A stretch of DNA of 43,519 nt, from positions 1-43,519 of the forward strand of contig CANCVB010000023.1 of the NCBI GenBank assembly GCA_947381415.1. Direction: 5' to 3'. Position numbers and translations under genes: made by a program. Below, piece after piece: positions 17,530-27,869 of this stretch (the first letter of the stretch is position 1; each line of letters opens with the position of its first letter). Source of the DNA: Burkholderiales bacterium. Lineage in GTDB: Bacteria; Pseudomonadota; Gammaproteobacteria; Burkholderiales; Burkholderiaceae_C. Under the pieces are notes generated by a model. That model worked only from the letters and a program-made list of their open reading frames with translations. It was not told the origin of the DNA and did not search any database.

Positions 17530-19269
17530 TTAGCGCGGCGTTTTGCCTTGGGAATGTTCCGCGCGCAAAAAATCAAAGTCGGCGCCTTGATCGGCTTGGT
17601 TGACTGATTGCAAAAAGAGTTGCCTGTAGCCTCTGGCAGCGCTGGGGGACGTGATGGGATGCGCCTTTTGGCGCTGCGCCAATTCCTCTGCAGATACCAA
17701 CCACTCCAGGCTGCGCTTTGACACGCTCAGGCGGATGCGGTCGCCGGTTTGAACATAGGCCAGTGGGCCGCCTATGGCCGCCTCAGGGGTGACATGCAAG
17801 ATCACGGTACCAAACGCCGTGCCACTCATGCGCCCGTCAGAAATGCGCACCATGTCTTTGACGCCTGCACGAGCCAGTTTTTGAGGGATAGGCAAATAGC
17901 CTGCTTCAGGCATGCCAGGGGCGCCCTTGGGGCCGATGTTTTTTAAGACCAAGATGTCATGCGGGTGAACATCCAAATCGGGGTCATCGATGCGAGCCGC
18001 CAAGTCAGCGCTGTTTTCAAACACCACTGCACGGCCTTCGTGCTCCATCAGACGGGGGTCTGCGGCCGATTGCTTGATGATGGCACCTTGCGGCGCCAGA
18101 TTGCCGCGCAACACAGCAATACCGCCTTGCGGGTAAATGGGGTTGCTGACAGTGCGAATCACGGTTTGCGCAAAGGGTGCTGGCGCAGCGTCAAGATTTT
18201 CACCCAGTGTTTTTCCAGTCACTGTGAGAGCGTCGAGTTTGAGCAAGGGGCGTAACTCGCGCAGCAGTGCCGGCATACCGCCTGCGTGGTGGAAATCTTC
18301 CATGTAGTGTTGACCAGACGGTTTGAGGTCGATCAATACCGGGGTGTCGCGACCCATGCGGTCAAAGGCATCGAGATCTAAGGCAAGTCCAACTCGCCCC
18401 GCCATGGCCGCCAAATGCACCAGCCCATTGGTCGAGCCACCAATGGCCAGCAGCACGCGCAAAGCATTTTCAAAGGCATCGGCGGTAAGAATGCGCTCTA
18501 TGCCCAAACCGCTACGGGCCAGTTGCACCGCTTGGCTACCGGTGAGTTCCGCAATTCGCATGCGATCAGCAGTCACAGCAGGCGGGGAAGCGCCACCGGG
18601 AACTGTCATGCCCAAGGCTTCAGCGATGCAAGCCATGGTGCTGGCCGTACCCATCACCGAGCAAGTGCCTACGCTGGCCACCAGTCGGTCATTGACCTCG
18701 TCCTTTTCGGCCTCATCCACATCACCCGCGCGATAGCGTGCCCAGTAGCGGCGACAGTCGGTGCATGCGCCTACGCGCTCGCCACGGTGCGAGCCCGTCA
18801 GCATCGAGCCGGTGATGAGTTGAATCGCTGGCAATCCGGCAGACGCCGCACCCATCAGCTGGGCCGGTACAGTTTTGTCGCAACCACCCATCAACACCAC
18901 TGCATCCATGGGTTGGGCTCGCAACATTTCCTCGGTGTCCATGGCCATCAGGTTGCGCAAATACATGCTGGTCGGGGCCGCAAAGCTTTCGTGCAAGGAG
19001 ATCGTGGGAAAGGTCATTGGCAAGCCGCCGGCGAGCAAGATGCCACGTTCCAAGGCTTCGATCAATTGCGGCGCATTGCCATGGCATGGGTTGTAAGCGC
19101 TGGCGGTATTGGCAATGCCGATCACGGGTTTATCCAAGGCCTCATCGGAGTACCCCGCCCCTTTGATGAAAGCCTTGCGCAGGAACAAAGAAAACCCTTG
19201 GTCACCATAGGACGTTAAGCCTTGGCGAAAACCGCTGGCTTGGGTGGGTTTGAACGTCGAATCTGTCAT
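17530..19269 (-). CDS. IlvD/Edd family dehydratase, sugar-acid type (L-arabinonate/xylonate dehydratase-like)
   Basis: 579 residues. Three cysteines at family positions that bind a [2Fe-2S] cluster are visible: C62 in NPCHGN, C130 in GGCDKT and C203 in GTCSVMGTAST. K132 after C130 fits the metal-binding lysine position. Length and the spacing of these cysteines resemble pentonate dehydratases such as rhizobial L-arabinonate dehydratase more than biosynthetic IlvD, and it is not in the ilv operon. It would convert an aldonate to a 2-keto-3-deoxy acid. It heads a two-gene operon with an MFS carrier and is divergent from the SnoaL-like gene (99 bases). A role as second dihydroxy-acid dehydratase is less likely but possible. 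Confidence 0.9.
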   Translation of the reverse strand: MTDSTFKPTQASGFRQGLTSYGDQGFSLFLRKAFIKGAGYSDEALDKPVIGIANTASAYNPCHGNAPQLIEALERGILLAGGLPMTFPTISLHESFAAPTSMYLRNLMAMDTEEMLRAQPMDAVVLMGGCDKTVPAQLMGAASAGLPAIQLITGSMLTGSHRGERVGACTDCRRYWARYRAGDVDEAEKDEVNDRLVASVGTCSVMGTASTMACIAEALGMTVPGGASPPAVTADRMRIAELTGSQAVQLARSGLGIERILTADAFENALRVLLAIGGSTNGLVHLAAMAGRVGLALDLDAFDRMGRDTPVLIDLKPSGQHYMEDFHHAGGMPALLRELRPLLKLDALTVTGKTLGENLDAAPAPFAQTVIRTVSNPIYPQGGIAVLRGNLAPQGAIIKQSAADPRLMEHEGRAVVFENSADLAARIDDPDLDVHPHDILVLKNIGPKGAPGMPEAGYLPIPQKLARAGVKDMVRISDGRMSGTAFGTVILHVTPEAAIGGPLAYVQTGDRIRLSVSKRSLEWLVSAEELAQRQKAHPITSPSAARGYRQLFLQSVNQADQGADFDFLRAEHSQGKTPR

Positions 19270-19368
19270 GGGTTTACGGCGGTTTCAAGGGTTTACGGGT
19301 TAATTCGGGCTTCAACCGAGCCAGTAGCCAAGCGTATCATCTGCCACAAACATCTGAAGGAGAACGCA

Positions 19369-19821
19369 ATGCGTCTTATTTTGAGGTCCATTGGACTGGT
19401 TTTGGCTGGGGCCTGCGTGTCTGTGGCGCAAGCCGCTGGCGGGGCTTGCACGCCCATCAACAGCGAAGAGGCTTTAAAGGCTGAGGATGCCCGATATGCG
19501 GCGCAAATGGGGGATGACTATGCCGCCATGGACAAGCTTTTTTCGCCTGACTTGGTCTACATCCACACCAGCTCGGTGTTGGACAACAAGACCTCTTACA
19601 TCGAGTCCATGCGTTCGGGTGCGGTCAAGTACAAGGTCATGCGTCGCTCAGAGGTAACGGTGCGTACCTTTGGTTGTGTCGCCATCATCAATGGCATTGG
19701 CAACTACGACGTACGCGTCAAGGACAACGATGTGAATGTGATCTTGCGCTTCACCAGCATTTGGCAGAAAAAGGACAATGCGCTGGAATTCATTTCTTGG
19801 CAGTCCACAAGGATGCCCTGA
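19369..19821 (+). CDS. Secreted SnoaL/NTF2-like protein (DUF4440 type)
   Basis: 150 residues from ATG 19369, with GAAGGAGA upstream. The signal peptide is MRLILRSIGLVLAGACVSVAQA. The mature part has the NTF2-like alpha+beta pattern of DUF4440: ALKAEDARYAAQMGDDYAAMDKLFSPDLVYIHTSS, then VTVRTFGCVAIINGIGNYDVRV and a final FTSIWQKKDNALEFISWQSTR. The fold can be a small-molecule enzyme or a binding domain, and no catalytic set can be named. It is one base ahead of the glyoxalase gene. Confidence 0.85.
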   Translation: MRLILRSIGLVLAGACVSVAQAAGGACTPINSEEALKAEDARYAAQMGDDYAAMDKLFSPDLVYIHTSSVLDNKTSYIESMRSGAVKYKVMRRSEVTVRTFGCVAIINGIGNYDVRVKDNDVNVILRFTSIWQKKDNALEFISWQSTRMP

Positions 19822-19822
19822 C

Positions 19823-20242
19823 ATGCGGTATTTACATACCATGGTTCGCGTCACCGATTTAGAAGCTTCACTGAAGTTTTACCGTGACGCATTGGGCTTA
19901 GAGGTTTTACGCCAAAAAGACGTTCCTTCAGGCCGCTTTAGCTTGGTGTTTTTAGCTGCCCCTGACGACCACAGCGCGCAGGTCGAACTCACCTACAACT
20001 GGGACCCTGAAGTTTTGCAGGGCGGGCGCAATTTTGGGCACTTGGCCTATGCGGTTGACAATATTTATGCCAGTTGTGAGCGTTTGCAGCAGCATGGGGT
20101 CACGATCTTGCGCCCCCCACGCGATGGGTACATGGCGTTTGTGCGCTCTCCAGACAATGTCTCTGTCGAGTTGCTTCAAGCCAATGCGCCGCTGCCACCC
20201 GCGGAGCCTTGGGCATCTATGCCCAATGTGGGGCAATGGTAG
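19823..20242 (+). CDS. gloA: Lactoylglutathione lyase-like VOC protein (glyoxalase I)
   Basis: 139 residues from ATG 19823. It begins MRYLHTMVRVTDLEASLKFY, as in GloA. The four metal ligands of glyoxalase I have counterparts: H5, E55 (in AQVELTYNW), H73 (FGHLAYAVDN) and E116 (NVSVELLQ). The expected reaction is conversion of the methylglyoxal-glutathione hemithioacetal to S-lactoylglutathione in the cytoplasm. The start is set by the motif; an in-frame upstream ATG at 19778 lies in the previous gene. It overlaps the following hydratase gene by seven bases. Confidence 0.88.
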   Translation: MRYLHTMVRVTDLEASLKFYRDALGLEVLRQKDVPSGRFSLVFLAAPDDHSAQVELTYNWDPEVLQGGRNFGHLAYAVDNIYASCERLQQHGVTILRPPRDGYMAFVRSPDNVSVELLQANAPLPPAEPWASMPNVGQW

Positions 20243-21024
20243 AGGCCTCCATCCAAGCGGCGACTGTGCTGCTGCCTGCTTGGCAAACCCCCCATCAAAT
20301 TGACGCCATTGACGCGGCTGTGCGTCCCCAAACCCGTGGCGAAGGCTATGCGGTGCAGCAGGCTTTGTTAGCGGCCACCGGTGACACACCGATAGGCTGG
20401 AAAATCGCCGCTACCAGCACGGCGGGGCAGCAGCACATTGGTGTGAGTGGCCCTCTGGCCGGGCGCTTGCTGGCTTCGCGGTGTTTGTCCGATGGCGCTT
20501 CGGTATCTCTGCGTGGCAACGTGATGCATGTCATCGAAGCCGAATTTGCCTTTCGTTTGGCCGCCGATACCTTGCCCCCATCAGCGGTCCCGTTGTCTGT
20601 GCAACAGGTCATGGCCAACGTGGGTGACTTGCATTTGGCCATTGAAATTCCCAACTCCCGGTACCAAGACTTTGTGACCGCCGGTGAGGCACAACTGATC
20701 GCTGACTTTGCATGTGCCAGCCACATGGTGCTGGGTCCTGCCCTGACCACCGATTGGCGGGCCTTAGACCTGGCGGCGCAAGCTGTACAGGTCAACCGCG
20801 AAGGCGAAGTCATTGCCCAGGGTCGTGGTGCAAATGCCTTGGGAGACCCGCGTGTGGCCTTGACGTGGCTGGCCAATGAACTCATCAGCCAAGGCATGTA
20901 TTTGCGCGCTGGCGATGTGGTCATCACGGGTACGTGTGTGGTTCCCGTGCCGGTACTGGCAGGTCAAAGACTGACTGCCCAGTTCCCGGGTCTGGGCGAG
21001 GTATCGGTTGCCCTAGAAGCGTGA
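20236..21024 (+). CDS. 2-keto-4-pentenoate hydratase-like protein (MhpD / FAH superfamily)
   Basis: 262 residues. The pattern of MhpD/4-oxalocrotonate decarboxylase relatives is seen: [34 protein letters not shown] (metal-binding Glu pair), [11 protein letters not shown] and the C-terminal [15 protein letters not shown]. These enzymes hydrate or decarboxylate 2-keto-enoic acids from aromatic or sugar-acid degradation. The start at 20236 overlaps gloA's stop. Its TGA is nested in the uvrC GTG start (GTGA at 21021-21024), so it is translationally linked to a DNA-repair gene with no obvious functional tie. Confidence 0.85.
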   Translation: MVEASIQAATVLLPAWQTPHQIDAIDAAVRPQTRGEGYAVQQALLAATGDTPIGWKIAATSTAGQQHIGVSGPLAGRLLASRCLSDGASVSLRGNVMHVIEAEFAFRLAADTLPPSAVPLSVQQVMANVGDLHLAIEIPNSRYQDFVTAGEAQLIADFACASHMVLGPALTTDWRALDLAAQAVQVNREGEVIAQGRGANALGDPRVALTWLANELISQGMYLRAGDVVITGTCVVPVPVLAGQRLTAQFPGLGEVSVALEA

Positions 21025-22904
21025 ACTCACCCGACGCCTTCGATCCGCAGCTGCTTTCGCAAGTTGCCGCCTTGCCGGCCTTGCCTGGCGTGTACCGCTA
21101 TTACGACGTTGACGGTCAAGTGCTTTACGTGGGCAAGGCCAATCACCTCAAAAAACGTGTCAGCAGTTATTTCCAGAAAAACCATGGCGGAACCCGGATA
21201 GGGCACATGGTGGGCAAGATTGCCCGGCTTGAAACCACGGTGGTGCGCTCCGAGGCAGAGGCCTTGCTGCTGGAAAACAACCTGATCAAGTCATTAAAGC
21301 CGCGCTACAACATTTTGTTTCGCGATGACAAAAGCTACCCCTATTTGAAAATCACCCGGGCCCAGCAAGGCGCGCCTGATCCGCTGGGACATCCGCATCC
21401 TAAAGCCGCCCCAAGGGTGGTTTACTACCGTGGTGCGGTAGACAAGAACCATGATTATTTTGGTCCTTACCCCAGCGTATGGGCGGTGCGAGAAGCCATT
21501 CAGCTGATTCAAAAGGTGTTTCGTTTACGCACTTGTGAAGACACGGTGTTTCGCAACCGACACCGTCCTTGTTTGCTGCACCAGATCAAACGCTGCTCAG
21601 CGCCTTGTGTGGGCATTGTCAGCCTCGAAGATTACCAACGCGATGTGCAAAGTGCTTGTGAATTGCTGCAGGGTCATACCCAAGACGTGATGCAGTCACT
21701 GGAGAAACGCATGCTGGCGTATGCAGACCGTCTGGAGTTTGAGCAAGCTGCCGAAGTGCGTAACCAAATCAGTGCCTTGTCCAAAGTCTTGCACCAGCAA
21801 GCCGTAGACACCGTAGACGACCGCGATGTGGATATTTTGGCGGTGGTGGTGCAAGCGGGCAAAGCCTGTGTCAATTTGGCGATGGTCAGAGGTGGACGCC
21901 ACTTGGGCGACAGCCCGTATTTCCCTACCCACGCCGACGGCGCTGAACCTGCCGAGGTATTGGAAGCGTTTTTAAGTCAGCACTACTTGGATGTGCCCTT
22001 GCCGCCCACACTCATCACCAACCATGCGGTAGACAAAGAATTGGTCACCGCATTGTCCGCACAAACCGGTGTGAAATTGCGTGTGATTCACCAACCGCGA
22101 GAGCAACGCAAAGTGTGGCTGGAGATGGCACAGCAAAACGCCGCCCTCAAACTCGCGCGCTTATTGGCAGAGGAGGGCTCTCAACAATCGCGCACCCGTG
22201 CCTTGGCAGATGTTTTGGACATGGCTGTCGAAGATTTGGATAACCTGCGCATTGAGTGTTTTGACATTTCTCACACCGCAGGTGAGGCCACCCAAGCCTC
22301 TTGTGTGGTGTTTCATCACCACAAAATGCAGGCCAGCGAATACCGCCGCTACAACATCGACGGCATCACCGGTGGTGATGACTATGCCGCCATGCGACAG
22401 GTGCTCACCCGCCGCTACAGCAAGTTGGCCGAGGCTGTGCGACTGGGCGAGGCGCGCCTGCCAGATTTGGTGTTGATCGATGGGGGCAAAGGTCAAATCA
22501 GCATGGCCCGTGAGGTTTTCACGGCGCTCGACCTGGACGTTTCAAGGTTGGTTGGTGTGGAAAAAGGCGAGGGTCGAAAAGTGGGCTTGGAAGAGTTGGT
22601 GTTTGCCGATGAGCGTCCCAAACTCAGCCTGCAAGCAGATTCAGCGGCCTTGATGTTGGTTGCGCAAATTCGCGATGAGGCGCACCGCTTTGCCATCACC
22701 GGCATGCGCGCCAAGCGTGCCAAAGTACGCACGGGCGGGAGCAGTTTGGAAGCTATTGCAGGGGTGGGGCCTAAAAAGCGCGCCAAACTTTTGCAGCGCT
22801 TTGGCGGTGTGCGCGGAGTGGCCGACGCCAGCGTGCAAGACCTGTGTACCGTTGAAGGCATTTCTCCCGAACTGGCGCAAGCCATTTACGCGGCACTGCG
22901 TTAA
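21021..22904 (+). CDS. uvrC: UvrABC system protein C (excinuclease subunit)
   Basis: 627 residues from GTG 21021 ([14 protein letters not shown]). It makes both incisions in nucleotide excision repair with UvrA and UvrB. In order: GIY-YIG nuclease (about residues 20-100, [20 protein letters not shown]), a cysteine-bearing [29 protein letters not shown] linker segment, UVR domain that binds UvrB (about 215-250), RNase H-like C-terminal nuclease ([21 protein letters not shown] near 410 and [10 protein letters not shown]) and tandem helix-hairpin-helix (573-627). The start is chosen because the segment before it in frame lies in the hydratase gene. Its stop overlaps that of convergent serB by four bases (TTAA). 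Confidence 0.97.
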   Translation: MNSPDAFDPQLLSQVAALPALPGVYRYYDVDGQVLYVGKANHLKKRVSSYFQKNHGGTRIGHMVGKIARLETTVVRSEAEALLLENNLIKSLKPRYNILFRDDKSYPYLKITRAQQGAPDPLGHPHPKAAPRVVYYRGAVDKNHDYFGPYPSVWAVREAIQLIQKVFRLRTCEDTVFRNRHRPCLLHQIKRCSAPCVGIVSLEDYQRDVQSACELLQGHTQDVMQSLEKRMLAYADRLEFEQAAEVRNQISALSKVLHQQAVDTVDDRDVDILAVVVQAGKACVNLAMVRGGRHLGDSPYFPTHADGAEPAEVLEAFLSQHYLDVPLPPTLITNHAVDKELVTALSAQTGVKLRVIHQPREQRKVWLEMAQQNAALKLARLLAEEGSQQSRTRALADVLDMAVEDLDNLRIECFDISHTAGEATQASCVVFHHHKMQASEYRRYNIDGITGGDDYAAMRQVLTRRYSKLAEAVRLGEARLPDLVLIDGGKGQISMAREVFTALDLDVSRLVGVEKGEGRKVGLEELVFADERPKLSLQADSAALMLVAQIRDEAHRFAITGMRAKRAKVRTGGSSLEAIAGVGPKKRAKLLQRFGGVRGVADASVQDLCTVEGISPELAQAIYAALR

Positions 22905-23626
22905 GCAAACAGCGCCAACAACCGGTCAAGCCCGCCTTCGTCAATTGCCACATGGGCAGCCTCGCGCACCCGTGGCTTGGCGTGGTAAGCCACGGCCAGT
23001 CCTGCCACCGACATCATGGGGATGTCATTGGCGCCATCGCCCATGGCAATCGATTGGCTCGGTTCTATGCCCAAAGCCTCGCATGTTCCAAGCAGCATGC
23101 GGCGCTTTTCTTCACCGTCGCAAATATCACCCCATGCTTGATCGACCATTCGCCCAGTCAAGTGGCCGTTCACCACCTCAAGCACATTGCTTCGAACCCG
23201 CTCAATGCCCAGCAAGGCTTGCACATGGTCGGTGAAAAACGTGAATCCGCCGCTGACCAATAAGGTGGACATTCCCGCCTGTTTGCAGGCGGCCACCAAT
23301 TTGCTGGCACCTGGATTGAGTTTCAGTCGGTGTGTCACAACCTCTGTCATGGCGTTCACCGAGACACCTTTGAGCAACGCCACACGTTGGCGCAAACTGT
23401 CTTTGTAGTCGGTGATTTCACCGCGCATGGCTGCTTCGGTGATGGCGGCCACCTCGGCTTTGCGACCAGCCGCATCAGCCACTTCATCAATGCATTCGAT
23501 ATTGATGAGGGTCGAGTCCATGTCAAAGGCAATGAGTTTGAAATCTTGCCAATGTAAAGGGGGGGTGATGCCTTGTAGCCACAAGCCAGGTGCGTGCAGG
23601 GTCAGTGATGCGCGGGTGGTCGTCAT
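22901..23626 (-). CDS. serB: Phosphoserine phosphatase
   Basis: 241 residues, HAD superfamily. It hydrolyses O-phosphoserine to serine, the last biosynthetic step. Motif I is FDMDSTL (nucleophile D35, acid D37), followed by the cap with [20 protein letters not shown]. Motif II is [10 protein letters not shown] and motif IV is [12 protein letters not shown]. The N-terminal ACT-like extension of some SerB proteins is mostly absent. It starts four bases inside the mfd 3' end (23623-23626), so it is coupled to mfd. Confidence 0.95.
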   Translation of the reverse strand: MTTTRASLTLHAPGLWLQGITPPLHWQDFKLIAFDMDSTLINIECIDEVADAAGRKAEVAAITEAAMRGEITDYKDSLRQRVALLKGVSVNAMTEVVTHRLKLNPGASKLVAACKQAGMSTLLVSGGFTFFTDHVQALLGIERVRSNVLEVVNGHLTGRMVDQAWGDICDGEEKRRMLLGTCEALGIEPSQSIAMGDGANDIPMMSVAGLAVAYHAKPRVREAAHVAIDEGGLDRLLALFA

Positions 23627-26600
23627 GAAGCCACAACTGCTTTGGCAGCGGCGACAGGCTCACCCAAGGAGCGCAGAATATCTCTCACCATTTGGGCTCT
23701 GTCTTTCACTTCTGGCAAGGCGCGTTCAATGCGCAATTTGTCATTGCCAGCGAGTTTGATGTGCTTGTTTTTTTGCACCAACTGAATGATGCGCATGCCG
23801 TCGACAGGCGCATGGGGCTTGAAGCTGATGAGTATGACCCCGGGGGCGGCATCCACTTTGGCCACGCCATAGGGTTTGGCCAGCACACGCAGTCGATGCG
23901 TATCGATCAAGGTCTGCGCTTGCGCAGGCAGTTTGCCAAAACGGTCGACCAGTTCTTCCAGCAAGGTATCAACTTGGTCTTGGTTCTTGGCGGTGGCCAG
24001 TTTTTTGTAGAAAGACAGCCTTAGATGCACATCGCCGCAATAGTCATCAGGCAGCAAGGCCGGCGAGTGAAGATTGATTTCTGTGGTGGCTTGCAAGGGG
24101 CTGAGCAAATCGGGTTCTTCCCCGTTCTTGAGTGCGCGAACCGCTTCAGCAAGCATCTCGTTGTACAGCTGAAAACCGACCTCCAGCATATTGCCGCTTT
24201 GGTTTTCGCCCAACACTTCGCCAGCGCCTCGGATTTCCAAGTCGTGCATGGCCAAATAAAAGCCTGAACCCAGTTCTTCCATTTGTTGAATGGCATCCAA
24301 ACGTTGCGTCGCATTTTTGCTCAGGCCTTGCATATCCGGCACCAGCAGGTAGGCATAGGCTTGGTGGTGGCTGCGTCCTACCCGACCGCGCAATTGGTGC
24401 AGCTGAGCCAAGCCAAATTTGTCAGCGCGACTCATCAAAATCGTATTCGCAGTGGGTACATCGATACCGGTTTCGATGATGGTCGAGCACAGCAAAATGT
24501 TAAAGCGTTGGGCCACAAAGTCGCGCATGACTTTTTCCAATTCACGCTCCGGCATTTGCCCGTGCGCCACCGCGATGCGGGCTTCGGGAATCAGCGCTTG
24601 CAGGCGCTCTTTGCGGTTTTGTATCGTTTCAACTTCATTGTGCAAAAAATAGCACTGGCCACCGCGCTTCAATTCGCGCAACACGGCTTCGCGAATCACG
24701 CCGTTGTCCTCGGTCCGTACAAAGGTCTTGATCGCCAAACGGCGCTGTGGCGCCGTGGCAATCACGCTTAAGTCGCGCAGGCCTTCCAAGGCCATGCCCA
24801 GGGTGCGCGGGATGGGGGTGGCGGTTAAGGTCAGCACATCAACCTCGGCGCGCAGCGCTTTGATAGCTTCCTTGTGACGAACACCAAAACGGTGCTCTTC
24901 GTCGATGACCAACAGGCCCAGGTCTTTGAACTTGACGGTGTCGCTGATCAGCTTGTGGGTACCCACGACAATATCGATGGAACCCTCTTCCAGTCCTGCC
25001 ATGGCAGCTTTGACCTCCTTGGGCGAGCGAAAACGGCTCATTTCGGCAATCTTCACTGGCCACTTGGCAAAGCGGTCGGTGAGGGTTTGGAAATGCTGTT
25101 CAGCCAGCAAGGTGGTCGGTGCCAAGATGGCAACTTGTTTGCCGCCCATTACGGCTATGAAGGCCGCCCGTAATGCCACTTCGGTTTTGCCAAAGCCCAC
25201 GTCGCCACACACCAGCCGGTCCATAGGGCGTGGACTGATCATGTCTTGAATGACCGCATGAATGGCTGCGCGCTGGTCAGCCGTTTCTTCAAAGCCAAAA
25301 TCGTTGGCAAACACCTCGTAATCTTGTGGTGTGTAGCGAAACGGGTGGCCTTGGCGCGCAGCGCGGCGCGCGTAGATATTGAGCAATTCGGCCGCTGCAT
25401 CGCGGATTTGCTCTGCTGCGCGGCGCTTGGCTTTGTCCCATTGACCGGAGCCCAAGCGGTGCAAAGGTGCTTCATCTGGACTGACACCGCTGTAGCGACT
25501 GATCAGGTGCAACTGGCTGACAGGCACATACAAGGTGGCTTCGTCGGCGTATTCCAAATGCAAAAATTCTTGCAGCAAAGGCTGACCTTGCTCGTCCAAA
25601 CCTTGCCCCATGTCCATGTTCACCAGGCCACGGTAGCGGCCAATACCGTGGGCACTATGTACCACGGGGTCACCCACTTGCAACTCTGACAAGTCTTTGA
25701 TCAGTGACTCCACATCACTTACCGCTTCTTGTTTGCGTTTGCGTCTGGCGCTTGGGCTGGCAGCAAACAACTCGGTTTCAGTGACCAAATCGATGCCCAG
25801 GGCAGTCCAAGCAAAGCCCGTGTGTAAGCCACTGGTGGCGATGCCAAATGGCTCTGGGCTTTGGGTGAAAGCGGCCAGCGAATCAAAACTGGGTGGACTG
25901 ATGCCCCCGGCTCTTAAGAAATCCATCAGGCTCTCGCGCCTGCCATCCGTTTCTGCCAACACCAATACCCTGCGCTGACTGCTTTGTTGGTGGTGTTGCA
26001 GTCGCGTCAAAGGGGTGTCTGAGCCGCGCTCGACAGTGATGTCAGGCAGCGGCTGAGCCCAATCGGTGTGCGTTGAAGCGTCCGCTTTGCGCAGTGACAA
26101 CTGCGCATGCATGTTGACGCGGGTGAAAAACTGTTCGGTGTTTAAAAACAAATGGGTGGGTGACAACACCGGACGCTCGGGGTCACCTTGGGCCAAGCGA
26201 AAGCGTTCTTGGGCATCTTGGGAGAAGCTTTGCAACACGGGTTCGAGCTCACCGTGCAAGACCACCACCGAAGCGTCCCCCAAGTAATCAAAGACGGTCG
26301 CTGTTTCCTCAAAAAACAAGGGCAAATAGTATTCGATGCCTGCGGTGGCAACACCGTTGCCCATGTCTTTGTAAATGCGGCTCCGTGTGGGGTCGCCTTC
26401 CAGCAGTTCCCGCCAACGGCTGCGAAACAGTGCCCGCGAGGCCTCATCCATGGGAAATTCACGCCCAGGCAACAGGCGCACCTCTGGCACGGGGTAAAGG
26501 CTGCGTTGGGTGTCGGGATCAAATGTGCGGATGGAGTCGATTTCGTTGTCAAACAAATCGACCCTGTAGGGCACCAAAGAGCCCATCGGAAACAAATCGA

Positions 26601-27102
26601 TCAAACCGCCGCGCACGGTGTATTCGCCTGGACTGACCACTTGTGAAACATGGCTGTAACCCGCCATGGACAGTTGTTGCTTGAGTTGGGCGTCATCCAA
26701 GGATTGCTTCACCTTAAAGTGAAAGGTATAGGCTGCCAAAAAGGCGACGGGTGCCAATCGGTACAAGGCGGTGGTGGCTGGCATGAGCACCACATCGGCC
26801 AGTCCCTGCGAAATCTGCCAAAGCGTGGCCAAACGCTCGCTGATCAAATCCTGGTGCGGCGAAAACCCATCGTAGGGCAAGGTTTCCCAATCGGGAAACA
26901 ACACACATCGCAGGTCTGGATTGAAAAATGGAATTTCCTCCAGCAAGCGCTGGGCATCAAACGCATTGGCGCAAATGATGCTCACCCGTCTGCCTTGGCT
27001 TTTTTCGCGTGCCACCAAGCTCGCCAACAAGCTTGCGTCGGCCGAACCGGGAGGGCGGGGGAGGGAGTAGCGCTGGGCGCTGTGAAGGACAGGCAATTGC
27101 AT
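23623..27102 (-). CDS. mfd: Transcription-repair coupling factor
   Basis: 1159 residues, full length. It removes RNA polymerase stalled at lesions and recruits UvrA. The N-terminal UvrB-like module is followed by the RNA polymerase-interacting domain (about residues 470-540, starting LSELQVGDPVVHSAHGIGRY). The helicase-type translocase has Walker A GDVGFGKTE near residue 632 and Walker B DEEH near 731, then LTATPIPRTLGMAL, the QLRGRVGRS motif VI and the C-terminal autoinhibitory domain. It is divergent from ispD across 44 bases, and serB follows with a four-base overlap. With uvrC next to serB, two nucleotide-excision repair genes lie tail to tail. Confidence 0.98.
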   Translation of the reverse strand: MQLPVLHSAQRYSLPRPPGSADASLLASLVAREKSQGRRVSIICANAFDAQRLLEEIPFFNPDLRCVLFPDWETLPYDGFSPHQDLISERLATLWQISQGLADVVLMPATTALYRLAPVAFLAAYTFHFKVKQSLDDAQLKQQLSMAGYSHVSQVVSPGEYTVRGGLIDLFPMGSLVPYRVDLFDNEIDSIRTFDPDTQRSLYPVPEVRLLPGREFPMDEASRALFRSRWRELLEGDPTRSRIYKDMGNGVATAGIEYYLPLFFEETATVFDYLGDASVVVLHGELEPVLQSFSQDAQERFRLAQGDPERPVLSPTHLFLNTEQFFTRVNMHAQLSLRKADASTHTDWAQPLPDITVERGSDTPLTRLQHHQQSSQRRVLVLAETDGRRESLMDFLRAGGISPPSFDSLAAFTQSPEPFGIATSGLHTGFAWTALGIDLVTETELFAASPSARRKRKQEAVSDVESLIKDLSELQVGDPVVHSAHGIGRYRGLVNMDMGQGLDEQGQPLLQEFLHLEYADEATLYVPVSQLHLISRYSGVSPDEAPLHRLGSGQWDKAKRRAAEQIRDAAAELLNIYARRAARQGHPFRYTPQDYEVFANDFGFEETADQRAAIHAVIQDMISPRPMDRLVCGDVGFGKTEVALRAAFIAVMGGKQVAILAPTTLLAEQHFQTLTDRFAKWPVKIAEMSRFRSPKEVKAAMAGLEEGSIDIVVGTHKLISDTVKFKDLGLLVIDEEHRFGVRHKEAIKALRAEVDVLTLTATPIPRTLGMALEGLRDLSVIATAPQRRLAIKTFVRTEDNGVIREAVLRELKRGGQCYFLHNEVETIQNRKERLQALIPEARIAVAHGQMPERELEKVMRDFVAQRFNILLCSTIIETGIDVPTANTILMSRADKFGLAQLHQLRGRVGRSHHQAYAYLLVPDMQGLSKNATQRLDAIQQMEELGSGFYLAMHDLEIRGAGEVLGENQSGNMLEVGFQLYNEMLAEAVRALKNGEEPDLLSPLQATTEINLHSPALLPDDYCGDVHLRLSFYKKLATAKNQDQVDTLLEELVDRFGKLPAQAQTLIDTHRLRVLAKPYGVAKVDAAPGVILISFKPHAPVDGMRIIQLVQKNKHIKLAGNDKLRIERALPEVKDRAQMVRDILRSLGEPVAAAKAVVAS

Positions 27103-27146
27103 GGAAGTGGAGGATTCTAGAATGCCCCCATGATCGGTACCTACCC

Positions 27147-27869
27147 ATGAGCCACGAGCATCCCCGCTTCCATGTGGTCATACCTTGCGCTGGCACGGGC
27201 AGTCGCGCAGGCGTTGATATTCCCAAACAGTACGCCTTATTGGCTGGCATACCCATGGTGATGCACACGCTCAAGGCCTTTTCAGCAGTGACGGGTTTAG
27301 GGCATGCCGTCTTGGTGGTCTCCCCAGACGACACCCATATGCGTGAACTCTTGCGTGAGTACCCGCAACCTGCGTTTGACTGTGTGCCCCAAGGGGGAGC
27401 CACCCGTGCGCAAAGCGTTTTGGGTGGTTTGCGCAGTCTGCAAGCCCGAGGCGCCGATCCCAACGACTGGGTATTGGTTCACGATGCCGCGCGTTGCTTG
27501 ATCACCCCCCGATTGATTCAGGCCTTGGTACAGGCTTGTGGCCAGGACGCTGTTGGCGGTTTATTGGCTTTGCCCTTGCCAGACACCTTGAAAGCCAGCG
27601 TGGATGGCCGCGTTGCTGTAACTTTGCCGCGCAGTCACAAATGGTTGGCCCAAACCCCGCAGATGTTTCGCTTAGGCGCGTTGAGACTGGCGCTTGAGAA
27701 CCCCCATGAAGACATCACGGATGAGGCCAGTGCCATGGAGGCGCAAGGCCTTGCCCCATTGCTGGTCGAGGGGGCTTCGTTCAATTTCAAAGTGACTTAC
27801 CCACAGGATTGGGCTTTGGCCGAGGCCGTCCTCTTAGACCGTCAGCATCGACCAGGAGTGTTGTCATGA
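27147..27869 (+). CDS. ispD: 2-C-methyl-D-erythritol 4-phosphate cytidylyltransferase
   Basis: 240 residues from ATG 27147. It forms CDP-methylerythritol from MEP and CTP, the third step of the MEP isoprenoid route. The CTP-binding loop reads [23 protein letters not shown] (R20 and K27 in the catalytic positions) and later motifs are [11 protein letters not shown] and [10 protein letters not shown]. The first loop residue after Pro is Cys where Ala is usual. The upstream in-frame extension covers the divergent mfd start and is not family-like. The Shine-Dalgarno is weak. The ispD TGA overlaps the ispF ATG (ATGA). Confidence 0.95.
   Translation: MSHEHPRFHVVIPCAGTGSRAGVDIPKQYALLAGIPMVMHTLKAFSAVTGLGHAVLVVSPDDTHMRELLREYPQPAFDCVPQGGATRAQSVLGGLRSLQARGADPNDWVLVHDAARCLITPRLIQALVQACGQDAVGGLLALPLPDTLKASVDGRVAVTLPRSHKWLAQTPQMFRLGALRLALENPHEDITDEASAMEAQGLAPLLVEGASFNFKVTYPQDWALAEAVLLDRQHRPGVLS

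Noticed and set aside
17530-19269. Assignment of the dehydratase as biosynthetic IlvD
   Set aside because: It is far from the ilv operon, paired with a carrier, and resembles pentonate dehydratases in length and cysteine spacing. The possibility is not fully excluded.
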